DNA of 49,530 bases from an uncultured Clostridia bacterium (GTDB taxonomy: Bacteria > Bacillota > Clostridia > Christensenellales > Aristaeellaceae): assembly GCA_934630705.1 (NCBI GenBank), contig CAKTWP010000015.1:1-49530 (forward strand). Direction: 5' to 3'. The notes beneath the pieces are model-generated. The model saw only the letters and a list, made by a program, of their open reading frames with translations. It made no database searches and had not been told where the DNA came from. This document shows positions 48,382 through 49,530 of this stretch, one piece after another. Each line of letters begins with the position of its first letter. The stretch's first letter is position 1. The translations under genes were made by a program, and so were the position numbers.

Positions 48382-49530
48382 GGTTGTGAAGCTCCCTTCT
48401 GCAGCGGTACGGAATGCAAATCAAACAGCATTCGCCCCTGCATATAAATATATCAGAAGATCAATCGGATTTCAAGCGTTCTTTTCCTGTTTGTGCAATT
48501 GTTTACAAATTTCCCATCCGGCAGAAACGGCGCTCCGCCTCATCCACACCATGCAGCGAAAGCCATCCCGACCCATTCCCGGCCCAGTCCTCTTGTTAAC
48601 GGATTCCCTCTCCCGAAACCGCTGTCCCATCGGGCCATGAGCGCTGCCGAAGGGCCGCGCCGGATTCGTGATCGCGTGCCGTCTTCTCCGCCAACCCGAT
48701 CCTCCCGCCGGGTGACTGCGAAAGGACTGAAAGCGGAACCCGCGAACCGCTGATGCGCAAGCGCGGCTTCTATCCCTGCGGCGGTAACAAATGGCTTTTT
48801 TGCTTTGCTCGAAAAGCGAAAACAGCGGCTGTGCACTGCACCAGCCAGCTCCCTTGGCATTGCATCGGCCAAGGGAACACATCTCTGCATCCCGCCGCCC
48901 GAGGGCGAAACCGCAATGCCCTTCCCTGCCGGCTTGTTTCTCCGCCATGCAGCCAAATAAATTTCCCTTTCCACCGTACCATCTCAACAGACCCATCTGG
49001 GCAATGCACCAGCCTGCCAACCTTGACATCCCGTCTGCCAAAGAAACGTGTCTCTGCGGCGGCAAACGCGAAATGGAAATACCTATCCCTGCGCCTTATT
49101 TCTCCGCCTTGCCAGTCAGATATGTTCCTCTCTACAACGCACCAGCTCACAGACTCATCTGTACATTTTGCCAGCCGAATTCGCAATCTATACGCCATTC
49201 CTTGCAAGCTTATTCATCCGCCGCCCCAGCCAATCAAACCCATATTTGCCGTTCCGTTTGCCTAATTCGAAATACTTACGCTCCTATTCGCGGCATTTAT
49301 GCGCCAATTCTTCAAACATCCTCAGTCCCGTTCTTTCAAGCGCCTGTCCCCCCATGACACAGGTGTGCACCTGGGAACATCACGCGCATGTTGGCCGCAT
49401 TTCTTGGATAAAGACCAATTTCCATCTAACTAAGGCAAGACTGACAATGTAATGCAATGCGAATAAGGAACAGAGCAGAGTGCACACACATAGCTGGCGG
49501 TGCAAGGCGAAAAGTTCCGGGCATATTGGA
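48382..49530. other. Long region without a convincing gene
   Basis: More than 1.1 kb in which open frames on both strands overlap each other and lack ribosome sites. Most of it is covered by the degenerate tandem repeat below. Near the right end there is a palindrome CAGGTG-TG-CACCTG (about 49350-49363). Otherwise I see nothing. Confidence 0.5.
48680..49330. repeat. Degenerate tandem repeat, period about 162 bases
   Basis: TTTCTCCGCC at 48937 and 49099 (162 bases apart) and a related ATTCATCCGCC near 49212 are each followed by a TGC(A)G-x-CA segment. TATCCCTGCG occurs at about 48770 and 49083. CACCAGC recurs near 48840, 49007 and 49140. Translated on the minus strand two units align (DESV...GGE...RR versus DGSV...GGETSR, both leading to G(x)LV(x)C), but stops and frame changes are frequent. 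Confidence 0.5.

Noticed and set aside
48472..49207. Overlapping minus-strand frames of 197 and 145 codons
   Set aside because: They overlap each other in different frames, lack ribosome sites and follow the tandem repeat; neither looks like a real protein.
48720..49340. CRISPR array
   Set aside because: The repeats are about 162 bases, degenerate and not separated by unique spacers.

Overview
The window looks like a chromosomal segment of an uncultured, fairly high-GC gut Firmicute (Clostridia, perhaps Christensenellales or Oscillospirales). This is inferred from AGGAGG-type ribosome sites, Clostridia-style secreted proteins (InlB-like, MBG and DUF11-type repeats, Cys/His-rich repeats), an initiator/elongator tRNA-Met pair, a CapA/CapB/PHP-phosphatase capsule regulator set and a LoaP-like antiterminator. 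No phylogenetic marker is present, so the placement is tentative. Almost all genes lie on the minus strand, so the order below is right to left where operons are described.

Layout. (1) 1-11.8 kb: cell-surface block with an orphan family-5 solute-binding protein, a 2911-residue repeat adhesin and a small secreted Ig-like protein. (2) 12.2-13.5 kb: a SARP/BTAD regulator with a degenerate GGDEF-like C-terminus, then a tRNA-Met pair on the plus strand. (3) 13.9-15.0 kb: AT-rich stretch with an XRE regulator and a decayed reading frame. (4) 15.0-18.5 kb: small metabolic operon (membrane protein, internally deleted alpha/beta hydrolase, DUF2812, BAAT-like hydrolase, ATC-hydrolase-like protein, GtrA). 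(5) 18.9-27.4 kb: a tight operon with its own promoter, encoding a compact S26-type peptidase, a 28-residue peptide too short for ordinary gene calling, an HPr-kinase-like kinase, a Stealth-type phosphotransferase, two glycosyltransferases, a PqqD-like leader-binding protein, an ABC exporter, a family-5 nucleotidyltransferase and a NodB-like membrane-anchored protein. (6) 27.6-45.7 kb: an 18-kb Wzx/Wzy-type capsule locus headed by a LoaP-like antiterminator and an LCP ligase. It carries the complete CapE/CapF/CapG route to UDP-L-FucNAc, and its wzy/glycosyltransferase centre is strikingly AT-rich. (7) 45.7-49.5 kb: capsule promoter and leader, a divergent Cys-rich mini-ORF followed by a terminator and a truncated amino-acid permease, a secreted Cys/His-rich repeat protein, and about 1 kb of degenerate tandem repeats.

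The strongest candidate for an undescribed system is region 5. It combines a short YxxP-leader peptide ending in Ser, a PqqD-type recognition protein, a peptidase and an exporter with the kinase plus nucleotidyltransferase pair known to decorate the C-terminal Ser of some lasso peptides, but I see no lasso cyclase or transglutaminase-like protease. Additional sugar-phosphate and glycosyl transferases suggest a phosphoglycosylated peptide. The second candidate is the small Cys-rich leader-peptide/terminator/permease arrangement at 46.1-46.4 kb, with a nested three-stem fold immediately downstream.
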